Source: Nonlabens sp.
GTDB taxonomy: Bacteria; Bacteroidota; Bacteroidia; Flavobacteriales; Flavobacteriaceae
Length of the DNA stretch: 60,119 bases
Reading direction: 5' to 3'
Assembly: GCA_020630715.1 (NCBI GenBank)
Contig: JAHDIQ010000001.1
Coordinates: forward strand, 246,294-306,412
The translations under genes and the position numbers were made by a program. Positions 34,501 to 43,018 of this stretch are shown one piece after another. The notes below the pieces were generated by a model that saw nothing but the letters and a program-made list of their open reading frames with translations, was not told the DNA's origin and did no database searches. Positions within the stretch are counted from its first letter, which is position 1; every line of letters begins with the position of its first letter.

Positions 34501-35826
34501 TTATAATTTTAATTCAGTCACTGGTACTCCAAAATACAATTCTAACACCTTAAGGTTAAAGATATACTGGTATTTTGATTGAAGTAATTGATTCTCTGCC
34601 GCTACTAGTTGCTGTCTAGATTGTTCAAAGTCAAAAGCATTAAGTAACCCTACATTGTAACGTTCTTGAGAATATTCAAATGCGGTTTGTCTTGCTTCTA
34701 GTGTTTTTTGAGCCGCATTATATGCCACTCGTGAACCTTCTGCATCCGTGTATGCTCTGTAGATTAAGTTTTCAAGATCTATTTTTGCTTGGTCTTCGGC
34801 AATTTTTGCGCGGTCCAGATTGATCTTTGCTCTCTGTACATTGTTACGTGTCGTGAATCCATTAAAAACAGGAACGTTTAAACGTATTCCATAAGAAATA
34901 CCATCTAGTAGATACAACTGATCTGTAATATCTAAAGCAGTATCTTCCTGTGCTGCGGTGTTGTAATTAAAAAAGCCACTTACCGTAGGTGAGTATCCAG
35001 AACGTGCAATTCGCACGTCTTGTTCTGATAGCTTGATGTTTTGTTCTGCAATTTTAAGCTCGCTACGATTATCAAATGCAGTATTTACAACGCTATTTAC
35101 ATTATTGTCTAAAATACCTGCATCTGGTACTAGGTAATCTAAATCTGCAACGTCAAAGTTTTCATAATCTGTAAGCATTAATAGCTGTGCTAGATTCAGT
35201 TTTGAAATACGCAGACTGTTTTCTGCATCTGCGATTTGTTGATTCTCTGTTTCATAAGTTGCCTGCACTTCTAATAAATCACCACGTGGTAAGGATCCAG
35301 CATCTACTAGATCTTGAGTTTGTTTTATTTGAGCGTTTGTTACTTCATGTTGCTTCAATAGCACATCTAGGTTTTCCCTGTTAAAAAGCACATTCAAATA
35401 AGAGTTTGCCACATTTAATGCAACATTATCCTTAAGATTTTGAATCTGGTATTTAATTGATTCAGACTCCATTTTTGTACGCTCGTACTGTCTAAAGTTT
35501 CTCAATCCATCAAATAGCGTGATCCCAATATTTGCGCTAGCAGAAAGGTTAGTTCTTTTATTGTTTTCAAAACCAGATACTGGGTTGAACTGGAAACCTT
35601 GTGACACGTTCCTACCAGCAGATAGGTTTAATGATGGTAAAAAGTCACCTAACGCACCGCGCTGGTTCACCTCATTAGTCTCAATATCGAGAGCACCATT
35701 CTGTATGCTTATATTATTGTCTATAGCGTGCTGTACACATTCTTGAAGTGTCCAGTTTTTTTGTGATTGCGCTTTCGCGAAAGCGAAACTCAAACAAACA
35801 ATACTAGTTAATAGTAGCTTTTTCAT
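34501..35826 (-). CDS. TolC-family outer-membrane efflux protein
   Basis: A 441-residue secreted protein whose signal peptide ends SFAFAKA|Q (from a palindrome copy), followed by the TolC duplicated coiled-coil and barrel pattern (NWTLQECVQHAIDNNISIQNGALDIE; LPSLNLSAGRNVSQGF; then again SYGIRLNVPVFNGFTTRNNVQRAKINLDRAK). It forms the exit duct for the export complex. It lies between the two adaptors of the operon. The substrate cannot be read from the sequence. Confidence 0.95.
   Translation of the reverse strand: MKKLLLTSIVCLSFAFAKAQSQKNWTLQECVQHAIDNNISIQNGALDIETNEVNQRGALGDFLPSLNLSAGRNVSQGFQFNPVSGFENNKRTNLSASANIGITLFDGLRNFRQYERTKMESESIKYQIQNLKDNVALNVANSYLNVLFNRENLDVLLKQHEVTNAQIKQTQDLVDAGSLPRGDLLEVQATYETENQQIADAENSLRISKLNLAQLLMLTDYENFDVADLDYLVPDAGILDNNVNSVVNTAFDNRSELKIAEQNIKLSEQDVRIARSGYSPTVSGFFNYNTAAQEDTALDITDQLYLLDGISYGIRLNVPVFNGFTTRNNVQRAKINLDRAKIAEDQAKIDLENLIYRAYTDAEGSRVAYNAAQKTLEARQTAFEYSQERYNVGLLNAFDFEQSRQQLVAAENQLLQSKYQYIFNLKVLELYFGVPVTELKL
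35770..35785. repeat. 16-bp palindrome copy 9 (in tolC signal peptide)
   Basis: Exact copy, 3047 bp from copy 8. It encodes AFAKA before Gln at the predicted cleavage site. Confidence 0.98.
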
Positions 35827-35877
35827 AATCTAGTTGCCTATATGTATGTGATAATTGTGTTTTGTTACAAGAAAAAA

Positions 35878-37050
35878 TTAACCGCCGAAACCACCGCGAC
35901 CTGTAGGAGCTTTTAAGGCATTCCATACTTTAATCTCATCTTCTTCTGAAACTCCTGAAAGGATCTCGACATTAATACCGTTACTTAAACCTAGTTCTAC
36001 ATCACGACGCTCAAACTGTTGATCACCAGTTGCAATCTCTACAAATGGCTTTTTAGTCTCTTTATCATATTGAACTAATGCCTCTTTAATGCTTAAAACC
36101 TCATCTCTTTTATCTAGTATAATACTTGCATTTGCACTTAATCCTGCTCTAATAAATGTAGAATCTTGTTTTGCTTTAAGCGTTCCTTTAATAGCAAATT
36201 GAATGGCACCATTTTCTGCAATTCCTTTAGGTGCGACATAATCTAACACCGCATCAAACTTTTTGTTATCAAATGCTCCTACGGTAATTTCTAATGGTAA
36301 TCCTTCTTTAATTTTTCCTACTTCGCTCTCATCTACTTTACCTTCAAATATCATTTTATTGATATCTGCAATTACTGCGATAGAAGTACCTTCATTAAAG
36401 TTATTTGCTTCAATAACTTGATTTCCTTCTTTTACAGGAACGTCTAGTACCATTCCAGAAACAGTAGATCTAATAGCCGTTTGTGCATACTTACCTAAAG
36501 CACCAGATGTAGTTCCTGTACGCAGGATATCGTAGTTTTGTTGTGCGCCGCGCAGGTTTACTTGCTCTTGTTTATAGCGTTGCAACGCATTATTATAAGC
36601 ATTTTGTGCAAGATCAAATTCATTTGCCGCGATAACACCTTTTTCAAAAAGAGATTTTTGTCTATTATAAATCAATTGTTGATTATCTAGTGCAAGTTTT
36701 GCAGTTTGCACAGAATTACGTGATTGATCAATACTATTTTTTGCATTAGTAAGTGAACTTACGTTAGGTACTACTTTAATTTCTGCAATTAAATCGCCTG
36801 CTTCTACAAAATCACCTGCTTCTACGTGTACTTTATCAATCACACCAGATATATTAGGTTTGATATTTACCTCTTCTTTAGGGACGATGCTACCAGTGGC
36901 AACAGTTTCTTTAATAATGGTTTCCTTAGTAGGTTTTTCTGTAGTATAGGTTATGGGATCTTCCTGATCCTTTTGCCAGATGTAATAAATTCCTACGGCT
37001 GCTAATAATACTATTAGTAATAGGGTAATAATGGTTCCGGTACGTTTCAT
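35878..37050 (-). CDS. Periplasmic adaptor (membrane fusion protein) of MacA/HlyD type, copy A
   Basis: A 390-residue adaptor with an N-terminal membrane helix (7-24), lipoyl halves (ETVATGSIVPKEEVNIKPNISGVIDKVHVEAGDFVEAGDLIAEI and RSTVSGMVLDVPVKEGNQVIEANN), a coiled-coil hairpin (about 95-180) and barrel domains, ending in GRGGFGG. It is the first adaptor after the two permease genes (28-base gap), so it is the best partner of the MacB-like pump. It differs clearly from copy B. Confidence 0.93.
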   Translation of the reverse strand: MKRTGTIITLLLIVLLAAVGIYYIWQKDQEDPITYTTEKPTKETIIKETVATGSIVPKEEVNIKPNISGVIDKVHVEAGDFVEAGDLIAEIKVVPNVSSLTNAKNSIDQSRNSVQTAKLALDNQQLIYNRQKSLFEKGVIAANEFDLAQNAYNNALQRYKQEQVNLRGAQQNYDILRTGTTSGALGKYAQTAIRSTVSGMVLDVPVKEGNQVIEANNFNEGTSIAVIADINKMIFEGKVDESEVGKIKEGLPLEITVGAFDNKKFDAVLDYVAPKGIAENGAIQFAIKGTLKAKQDSTFIRAGLSANASIILDKRDEVLSIKEALVQYDKETKKPFVEIATGDQQFERRDVELGLSNGINVEILSGVSEEDEIKVWNALKAPTGRGGFGG

Positions 37051-37078
37051 TATGGTTACTTAGTTGTTGTTGTTTATT

Positions 37079-38338
37079 TTATTCTGTTCTTAAAGCATCT
37101 ACTGGCTTCATAGTAGTTGCCCGTGATGAAGGGATAAATCCTGCCAATAATCCTGAAATGGTTAGTATGATCAATGCTATAATCACTACGGTAATATTCA
37201 CAGATGGATTTGCAAAATTTTCTACAGGACCACTCTGATCCAGTATATAATTCATTAACCAGATTAATCCAGACGCAAATGCTATTCCTGCTAGTCCAGA
37301 GATCATAGTTAATACAATGGATTCTTGTAAAATTTGAGATTTAATATTCCATGGCGTTGCTCCTAATGCACGACGTACTCCTATTTCATTAGTGCGTTCT
37401 TTAACCACAATAAGCATAATGTTGCTTATTCCTATACCACCAGAAAGTAATACTAGAGCACCTACAAAATAACCTACAAAAGAAAGGATATCAAATAGCC
37501 CAGTAAATTTTGCAAATTGCTCTGCAAGATCCCAATTCCCTATGGCTCTTAAATCATCAGGATGTACGTTGCGCTGTTCACGCATGATTGATAACACCTT
37601 AGGTTTTAGTTCAGTCATGCTTACATCATCACTAGCCGTAATTGCCATCCATCCTACATTATCTGCAGTATTAAATGCCTTACCAAATGTGGTAAATGGA
37701 ATAAAAATGGTATTTGCCTCTTCCTCACTATCGCCTTGTGTACTAGGATTTTGAAAAACTCCTACTACTTTAAAATTGACACCTTGTAATTTTATATAAG
37801 TCCCTATAGGTTCTTCACCTATATCATATAATGACTTTACTACATCAGTGCCTATAACGGCACTTTTCATTTCTTTTTGAATGTCAGAATAATTAAGCCA
37901 TCTACCCTTGACAATATCCATATACTGCTGATTGATAAATTCTGGATAATCACCATTCACTTGAAAAGCACCAGTTTTTTCATTTCTAGAAACGTTATTA
38001 GCACCACGATAACCACCTAGTTGTAGCCTAGGTGAGACATATTCTAATTCTGGCATTTTCTCTTTAAGCACATCAACATCAGCTAATTTAAACTGTACTC
38101 TACGGCCTTTATTCATGCCTTTATAAGGCATGGAAGTGCTTTGTCCCCACATAAACATCGTATTAGTTGCGCGGTTCCCAAAGTTTGCTGTAGCACCATT
38201 CTTTAGACCATTAGTTAATGCTAGCAGTGCAACAAGTATAAATATTCCCCAAAACACCCCAAAAGCGGTAAGCAAGGTTCTTAACTTATTTGCATTGAGT
38301 GCTTCTAATATTTCTGACCATCTATCTTTACTGAACAT
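37079..38338 (-). CDS. MacB-like ABC transporter permease, copy 2
   Basis: A 419-residue inner-membrane protein with the MacB topology: one helix at the start (LLTAFGVFWGIFILVALLALTNGL), a large periplasmic domain (about 50-280) and three C-terminal helices of the FtsX type (GGIGISNIMLIVVKERTNEIGVRRALGATPWNIKSQILQESIVLT). The FtsX core motif ERTNEIGVRRALGA is typical of MacB and LolCE. It follows permease copy 1 with no intervening gene, and the two could form a heterodimer with the separate ATPase. This family moves substrates from the periplasm outward by mechanotransmission. Confidence 0.94.
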   Translation of the reverse strand: MFSKDRWSEILEALNANKLRTLLTAFGVFWGIFILVALLALTNGLKNGATANFGNRATNTMFMWGQSTSMPYKGMNKGRRVQFKLADVDVLKEKMPELEYVSPRLQLGGYRGANNVSRNEKTGAFQVNGDYPEFINQQYMDIVKGRWLNYSDIQKEMKSAVIGTDVVKSLYDIGEEPIGTYIKLQGVNFKVVGVFQNPSTQGDSEEEANTIFIPFTTFGKAFNTADNVGWMAITASDDVSMTELKPKVLSIMREQRNVHPDDLRAIGNWDLAEQFAKFTGLFDILSFVGYFVGALVLLSGGIGISNIMLIVVKERTNEIGVRRALGATPWNIKSQILQESIVLTMISGLAGIAFASGLIWLMNYILDQSGPVENFANPSVNITVVIIALIILTISGLLAGFIPSSRATTMKPVDALRTE

Positions 38339-38339
38339 A

Positions 38340-39587
38340 TTATTCGTCTCTTAAGGCATCAATAGGTTTAATATTTGCAGCACGTCTGGCTGGAATGAAT
38401 CCGGCTAGCGCTCCAGAAAAAACTAGTATAATTACTGTTGTAATAGATGTGGTGAAATCTACCGTAGGGTTATTAATAAAATCTGTTTGCGCATAAGGTG
38501 CTATCAATTGCAATAATCCTACACCAGCAAATAAACCTATTAGACCTGCAATGCTAGTTATAAAAATAGATTCATGAAGGACCATCCATATGATCTCACT
38601 AGGTAAAGCACCTAAGGCTTTACGTATTCCTATCTCTTTAGTACGTTCTTTAACTACAATAAGCATAATGTTACCTACACCTACTACTCCAGCGATGATA
38701 GTCCCTATTCCTATAAACCAGAATACCCATCTAATGGTGTCTATTAAACTGTAGATTTGTTGTGCTTCTTCTAAGGTGTCATCTACTCTAACCGCAATAC
38801 GGTCATCTGGTGCTACACTAAATCTAGTTCTTAAATCTTGATCAATTGCATCTCTTAAAGAAGCGCTTAAGGCAACAGCTTCATCAAAATCATCTGCCAT
38901 TTTTACGGTAAGTGCAATTCGGTTAATGTTTTCACCTGCATTAAAAACTTTTTGCGCTGTAGTCATAGGAATAAATAAGCGTGATTCCTCACGTGTTCCA
39001 CCAGGATCTGTATAAACGCCTATTACTGTAAAGTTGATGTTGTTATTTAATAGTATTGTTTTACCTATGGGATCTATATCTTTAAACAGATCTTCTTTCA
39101 TCTGGTAACCTAAAACACCTACTTTACGCGACTCCTCGATATCTGATTGTGTTATAAATCGGCCTTGTGACAACGTAGCGTTTTCAATCCATTGCTGATC
39201 TGGAAAAGCACCTTCTATACGGTAACTACCTTGCTTATCTTTATAATTAATCTGTCCACCCCATGTGTTGTATAAACTGGTTTTATACTCAATATTATCT
39301 GCGTATTTATTTGTTAGATTATCATAATCCTTATTAGTCATTTGTAACCTACGACCTGGATTGAGTCCTTTAAAACCCTTTGTAGTTATTCTAGTACTTA
39401 CCTGAATGCGATTAGTAGCATCTTGTTCAAATTGTGTGCGCACACCATTTTCTATACCAGACGAAAAACCTAGTAGAATCACCAAGATAAAAATTCCTGA
39501 TGCGACAGATAAGCTCGTTAAAAAAGTACGTAGCTTATTCTTTTTAATCGTATCAAAAATCTCTTGCCAGCGTTCTATATTAAACAT
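38340..39587 (-). CDS. MacB-like ABC transporter permease, copy 1
   Basis: A 415-residue paralogue of the next gene with the same layout: N-terminal helix (FLTSLSVASGIFILVILLGF), periplasmic domain and three FtsX-type helices (GVGNIMLIVVKERTKEIGIRKALGALPSEIIWMVLHESIFIT). It overlaps the ATPase gene by 8 bases and is followed one base later by copy 2, so the three are co-expressed in fixed amounts. Both permeases keep their core motifs. Confidence 0.94.
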   Translation of the reverse strand: MFNIERWQEIFDTIKKNKLRTFLTSLSVASGIFILVILLGFSSGIENGVRTQFEQDATNRIQVSTRITTKGFKGLNPGRRLQMTNKDYDNLTNKYADNIEYKTSLYNTWGGQINYKDKQGSYRIEGAFPDQQWIENATLSQGRFITQSDIEESRKVGVLGYQMKEDLFKDIDPIGKTILLNNNINFTVIGVYTDPGGTREESRLFIPMTTAQKVFNAGENINRIALTVKMADDFDEAVALSASLRDAIDQDLRTRFSVAPDDRIAVRVDDTLEEAQQIYSLIDTIRWVFWFIGIGTIIAGVVGVGNIMLIVVKERTKEIGIRKALGALPSEIIWMVLHESIFITSIAGLIGLFAGVGLLQLIAPYAQTDFINNPTVDFTTSITTVIILVFSGALAGFIPARRAANIKPIDALRDE

Positions 39588-40281
39588 GTGCTGTGGCTTT
39601 AACTTGATTTACTATTCTATCATCTACGATTCTACCGTCTTTAAGATTAACGATACGCTTAGTCATTTCTGCAATATCTGGCTCGTGTGTTACAATGAGG
39701 ATGGTTCTTCCCTCTTCATTGATTCCTTGAATCAGCTCCATCACCTCGTAGGAAGTTTTAGTATCTAGGGCTCCTGTAGGTTCATCTGCCAGAAGTACTT
39801 TAGGATCACTAGCTAGTGCACGTGCTATGGCAACTCGTTGTTTTTGTCCACCAGAAAGTTGATTAGGTAAATGGTCTGCCCAGTCTGCAAGGCCTACTTT
39901 TTCTAGGTAGTGCATAGAACGTTCTTCGCGCTCTTTACGTGCTAGTTTCTGATAATACAATGGTAACGCGACATTGTCCAGTGCGTTTTTGTAATTGATT
40001 AAATTAAATGACTGGAAAATAAAACCTAGGAATTTATTACGGTATTGTGCCGCTAGTTTTTCATTTAGATTTTTAATAGGCACGTTATCTAGGGTATAAC
40101 TACCCAAATCTGCCTCGTCTAGCATTCCTAAAATATTAAGTAACGTAGACTTACCAGAACCAGAGGATCCCATGATAGAAACCAACTCTCCTTGCTTAAC
40201 ATTAAAATCTATGCCTTTTAAGACATGCAAGGTATTACTACCAGTAGTATACGACTTATGAAGGTCTTTAATCTCAATCAT
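39580..40281 (-). CDS. ABC transporter ATP-binding protein (MacB/LolD type)
   Basis: A 233-residue ATPase with Walker A GSSGSGKS (38-45), Q-loop IFQSFNL, signature LSGGQ (142-146), Walker [10 protein letters not shown] (163-170) and the switch His199. It energises the two FtsX-type permeases that follow in the operon, which together with adaptor A and TolC would form a tripartite export pump for peptides, lipids or drugs. This is the first gene of the operon. I see no clear -33/-7 pair in the 108 bases upstream. Confidence 0.95.
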   Translation of the reverse strand: MIEIKDLHKSYTTGSNTLHVLKGIDFNVKQGELVSIMGSSGSGKSTLLNILGMLDEADLGSYTLDNVPIKNLNEKLAAQYRNKFLGFIFQSFNLINYKNALDNVALPLYYQKLARKEREERSMHYLEKVGLADWADHLPNQLSGGQKQRVAIARALASDPKVLLADEPTGALDTKTSYEVMELIQGINEEGRTILIVTHEPDIAEMTKRIVNLKDGRIVDDRIVNQVKATAHV

Positions 40282-40389
40282 GGTTAGTGTTTAAGCATTA
40301 CTTATTATATAAATAAAATAAGTAAACGTTTTACTAAGACCCTAAAGTTGAGGAGATGTTACAGCAATCGCTAATAATAAAATGTTAAT

Positions 40390-40602
40390 TCAGTTTTTTT
40401 TAGCGGTAGAGCGGTACACCATATAGATAATCGCTCCTACTAGAATATATGGGAATGCCATTAAATAGGTGATACCGTTATTTAATCCTTGCGCTGCCTG
40501 TGTGTCACCACCTGATTCTATAACGGCACGGCACATGGCACATTGCGCTTTCGCGAAAGCGGAATAAAAAAGAACCACAATAACTAAAATCCACTTTTTC
40601 AT
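40390..40602 (-). CDS. Small membrane protein with signal peptide and CxxC, cytochrome oxidase neighbourhood
   Basis: A 70-residue protein. The signal peptide ends FYSAFAKA|Q (residues 15-20, palindrome-encoded), and the mature protein starts QCAMCRAVIESG with a CxxC motif, followed by one membrane helix (about 43-62) and a charged end. It is the last gene of the oxidase block, 4 bases after DUF420. Small CxxC proteins here could bind copper or heme or take part in thiol exchange for SCO; that is inference from context. I know this gene only as an unnamed family in Flavobacteriia. Confidence 0.78.
   Translation of the reverse strand: MKKWILVIVVLFYSAFAKAQCAMCRAVIESGGDTQAAQGLNNGITYLMAFPYILVGAIIYMVYRSTAKKN
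40546..40561. repeat. 16-bp palindrome copy 10 (in small CxxC protein gene)
   Basis: Exact copy, 4776 bp from copy 9. It encodes AFAKA; the following Gln-Cys is the mature start. Confidence 0.98.
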
Positions 40603-40606
40603 AGTA

Positions 40607-41134
40607 CTAGTAATAAGGATACATGAACACGTAAACTAAAACACCTGTAATGGCTACATATAGCCAAATAGGAAAGGTCCAGCGTGCTATTTTCTTATGT
40701 CGTGAAAACTTTTGAGTCCATGCAAAATACATGGTATAAAGTACCAGTGGTAGTATAATTCCAGATAAAACAATATGTGTTAAAAGAATAAATAGATACA
40801 ACCATTTAAGCGGTGCGTCATCTGGATAGGGAACTGGTTCATTACTGATTTTTGAAATCACATAACTCACTAAAAACACGGCAGAAAGTACAAACGCAGT
40901 GGTCATCACCGCTCTATGAGCTGTTTTATTTTGTGCTTTTATTAAAGAAAAGCCTGTTATTAATAGTAATGCGGTCATCGCATTGATACAGGCATGAAAT
41001 AATGGGAACAATCCAGCCTCTACGCCTAGGAAATTAAAACGTTCTGGCATGAACATTAATAACACTACTACTAGTGGCACTGCTATGGATATCGCAATGA
41101 TAATTGCTGGACCTTTCTTTTCTAATACACTCAT
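40607..41134 (-). CDS. DUF420 membrane protein
   Basis: A 175-residue membrane protein with about five helices and the DUF420 pattern FPLFHACINAMTALLLITGFSLIKAQNKTAHRAVMTTAFVLSAVFLVSYV, in which conserved His residues may bind metal or heme. DUF420 genes sit next to SCO and oxidase assembly genes in many bacteria, and a role in oxidase assembly is assumed. Its ATG overlaps the SCO stop (TAATG). Confidence 0.9.
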   Translation of the reverse strand: MSVLEKKGPAIIIAISIAVPLVVVLLMFMPERFNFLGVEAGLFPLFHACINAMTALLLITGFSLIKAQNKTAHRAVMTTAFVLSAVFLVSYVISKISNEPVPYPDDAPLKWLYLFILLTHIVLSGIILPLVLYTMYFAWTQKFSRHKKIARWTFPIWLYVAITGVLVYVFMYPYY

Positions 41135-41847
41135 TACTTATTCAATAAAATTTCTGCGTCTTCTATTAAAATATCTATTTGATCTGGTATGCCTTTTTGA
41201 ATCACACCATCATAACTAAAGATATATTGCTTATTATTCTCATCTGTTTGAACCTCTCTGGATCTGATAAAACCATCTCTATCTACTAGGACAAATTTAC
41301 CGCTGTGTTCAAAGCCTATTGCTGGATCGTCACTTTTTTCAACAAAGCTGTAAAAGCCTTTTCTACTCAATTCGTAAATCTTTTCTTTCTCACCGTGGAG
41401 GAAATACCACGACGAGTCATTATCTACAAATTTTGTTGCATATTCCTTCATTACTTCTGGAGTATCATGTTCTGGATCAATAGTGATAGAAACGGTTCTA
41501 AAGTCATCGTTATTTTTAAATTTTTGATTGACTTTTGCCATATTCACACTCATAGGTGGACATATAGTAGGACATGATGTGAAGAAAAAATCAAGCACAT
41601 AAACCTTACCTAGTAAGCTTTCATTAGTAATCGTGTCTCCATACTGATTCACAAACTTGAAATCCGGTACCTTATGGTGTTTCATTAGGAACTTATCTGC
41701 TACCGGATCGCGATCCTGACTGCGGTTGCTATCTACGATCTTATCCTTATTCACATAATGGATCACATTTGTCACTGCAAAATACCCAAAGATCGCTATG
41801 ATAATCGCTAGACCTATGTAATAAGGAGTGTTTTTAGATTTACTCAT
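41134..41847 (-). CDS. SCO-family copper chaperone for cytochrome oxidase
   Basis: A 237-residue membrane-anchored thioredoxin-fold protein. After one helix (10-29) the copper-binding motif SCPTIC (Cys92, Cys96) and the distal His180 in FEHSGKFVLVD are all present, so it should bind copper and deliver it to the CuA site. I start at ATG 41847 (MSKSKNTPYYIG); the longer frame starts with TTG inside the upstream gene. It overlaps its upstream neighbour by 8 bases and DUF420 by one. Confidence 0.94.
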   Translation of the reverse strand: MSKSKNTPYYIGLAIIIAIFGYFAVTNVIHYVNKDKIVDSNRSQDRDPVADKFLMKHHKVPDFKFVNQYGDTITNESLLGKVYVLDFFFTSCPTICPPMSVNMAKVNQKFKNNDDFRTVSITIDPEHDTPEVMKEYATKFVDNDSSWYFLHGEKEKIYELSRKGFYSFVEKSDDPAIGFEHSGKFVLVDRDGFIRSREVQTDENNKQYIFSYDGVIQKGIPDQIDILIEDAEILLNK

Positions 41848-42544
41848 CTTCTTGAATCTTTTGATCGCGGTTTTTCTTAAATGCAAATCGATATTCTGCT
41901 AGGAATACTCTCATATCATCTACCATACGCTGGTTTAAACCTGCAGCAGTTTCTGTATCATAACCATAGACTATTCCATCTGCAGTTTTTTCATCTTCTA
42001 GTCTACCTCTTAAATTTCTATCTTTATCAATGATGAACACTAGGTTAGATGATCCATCTTTATTCAATGTAAAGTTAGTTTTAAAACTGCTAAAGAAATC
42101 TTTAATCTGCTGGTCTGATGCTGTTAAAAAATGCCAATCTTTTAGGTCTGTTGTTTCTTGCATTTGATCTATGATTGTCTGTACATCACCAGCACCATTT
42201 TCATTCACGATACTAATCATTTGAAAGTTGTCAAATTGATGAAACTTCTTATAGATCTTTTCATTCAGGTTAGACACATAACCTAATCGATCATAAGGCT
42301 GATCACCTAAAAAAGTAACTAGAGTGACACTGTCCTTTAATTGTGTGGGTGTACCAGAAATAACGGTAAAGTCATTAATTTCCTTAACTTCTTGAGTAAC
42401 TATAGGTAATGTTTTAAAATGGTGTTCACCGTTTAAGAAAAACAAATACGCGATGATAGGTAGTGCAAACAATGTCAATAGTACTGTTACAATTGCAACA
42501 CGACTGGTCTTTTTAATGCCTTCTGCTTGTGGTAATTCGTTCAT
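41840..42544 (-). CDS. SCO-like membrane-anchored protein without cysteines
   Basis: A 234-residue protein with a membrane helix (about 17-37) and a domain that resembles SCO or thioredoxin in strand order (TLVTFLGDQPYDRLGYVSNLNEKIYKKFHQFDNFQMISI.. DWHFLTASDQQIKDFF.. NLVFIIDKDRNLRGRL). No cysteine at all is found, so it cannot bind copper or do thiol exchange in the SCO way. It lies between oxidase subunit IV and true SCO and overlaps SCO by 8 bases. It could be a structural partner of SCO. Confidence 0.72.
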   Translation of the reverse strand: MNELPQAEGIKKTSRVAIVTVLLTLFALPIIAYLFFLNGEHHFKTLPIVTQEVKEINDFTVISGTPTQLKDSVTLVTFLGDQPYDRLGYVSNLNEKIYKKFHQFDNFQMISIVNENGAGDVQTIIDQMQETTDLKDWHFLTASDQQIKDFFSSFKTNFTLNKDGSSNLVFIIDKDRNLRGRLEDEKTADGIVYGYDTETAAGLNQRMVDDMRVFLAEYRFAFKKNRDQKIQEDE

Positions 42545-42602
42545 AATATGGTATAAAAAAGGACGGCATAACCGTCCTTAATATGTTTACTAATAGTAGC
42601 TT

Positions 42603-42998
42603 TTAAAAATCAAAACTTACAGCGGCGTTCTTATATACCTCATAGATATAATCACCTTCTACCAGTAGAATTGCGATTAAATAAATGATTAAGAAAACTC
42701 CTGTCCATACTACAGCTCTACGTAGTCCTTTTACCTCATCACGCATGTGCATGAAATCCCAAGTAATGTAGTATGCCTTTACTAAAGTAAGGATGATAAA
42801 TATCCAGTTTAAATATTTTAAACCTAGAATAGAATTATTTAGAATATCTGGTTTAATGTATCCTAAAGCTACCTCTACTATGGTAACAATAGAAAGGAAT
42901 ATTAAAACTCCCCAAATTTTTTGAGTATTAGACTTAAACTTTACAAGTCCTCTAAATATCTCTAGCTTATGTCCGTCGTGTGCTGCGTGATCTGCCAT
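42603..42998 (-). CDS. Cytochrome c oxidase subunit IV
   Basis: A 131-residue membrane protein with three helices (about 32-50, 60-78, 95-115) and the COX4_pro-like arrangement HAAHDGHKLEIFRGLVKFKSNTQKIWGVLIFLSIVTIVEVALGY. It follows subunit III by 20 bases. Together with the two subunit III genes it is the minor part of an aa3-type oxidase whose subunits I and II are not in this window. Confidence 0.9.
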   Translation of the reverse strand: MADHAAHDGHKLEIFRGLVKFKSNTQKIWGVLIFLSIVTIVEVALGYIKPDILNNSILGLKYLNWIFIILTLVKAYYITWDFMHMRDEVKGLRRAVVWTGVFLIIYLIAILLVEGDYIYEVYKNAAVSFDF

Positions 42999-43018
42999 TT
43001 CTTAAATGTCTTAATTTA

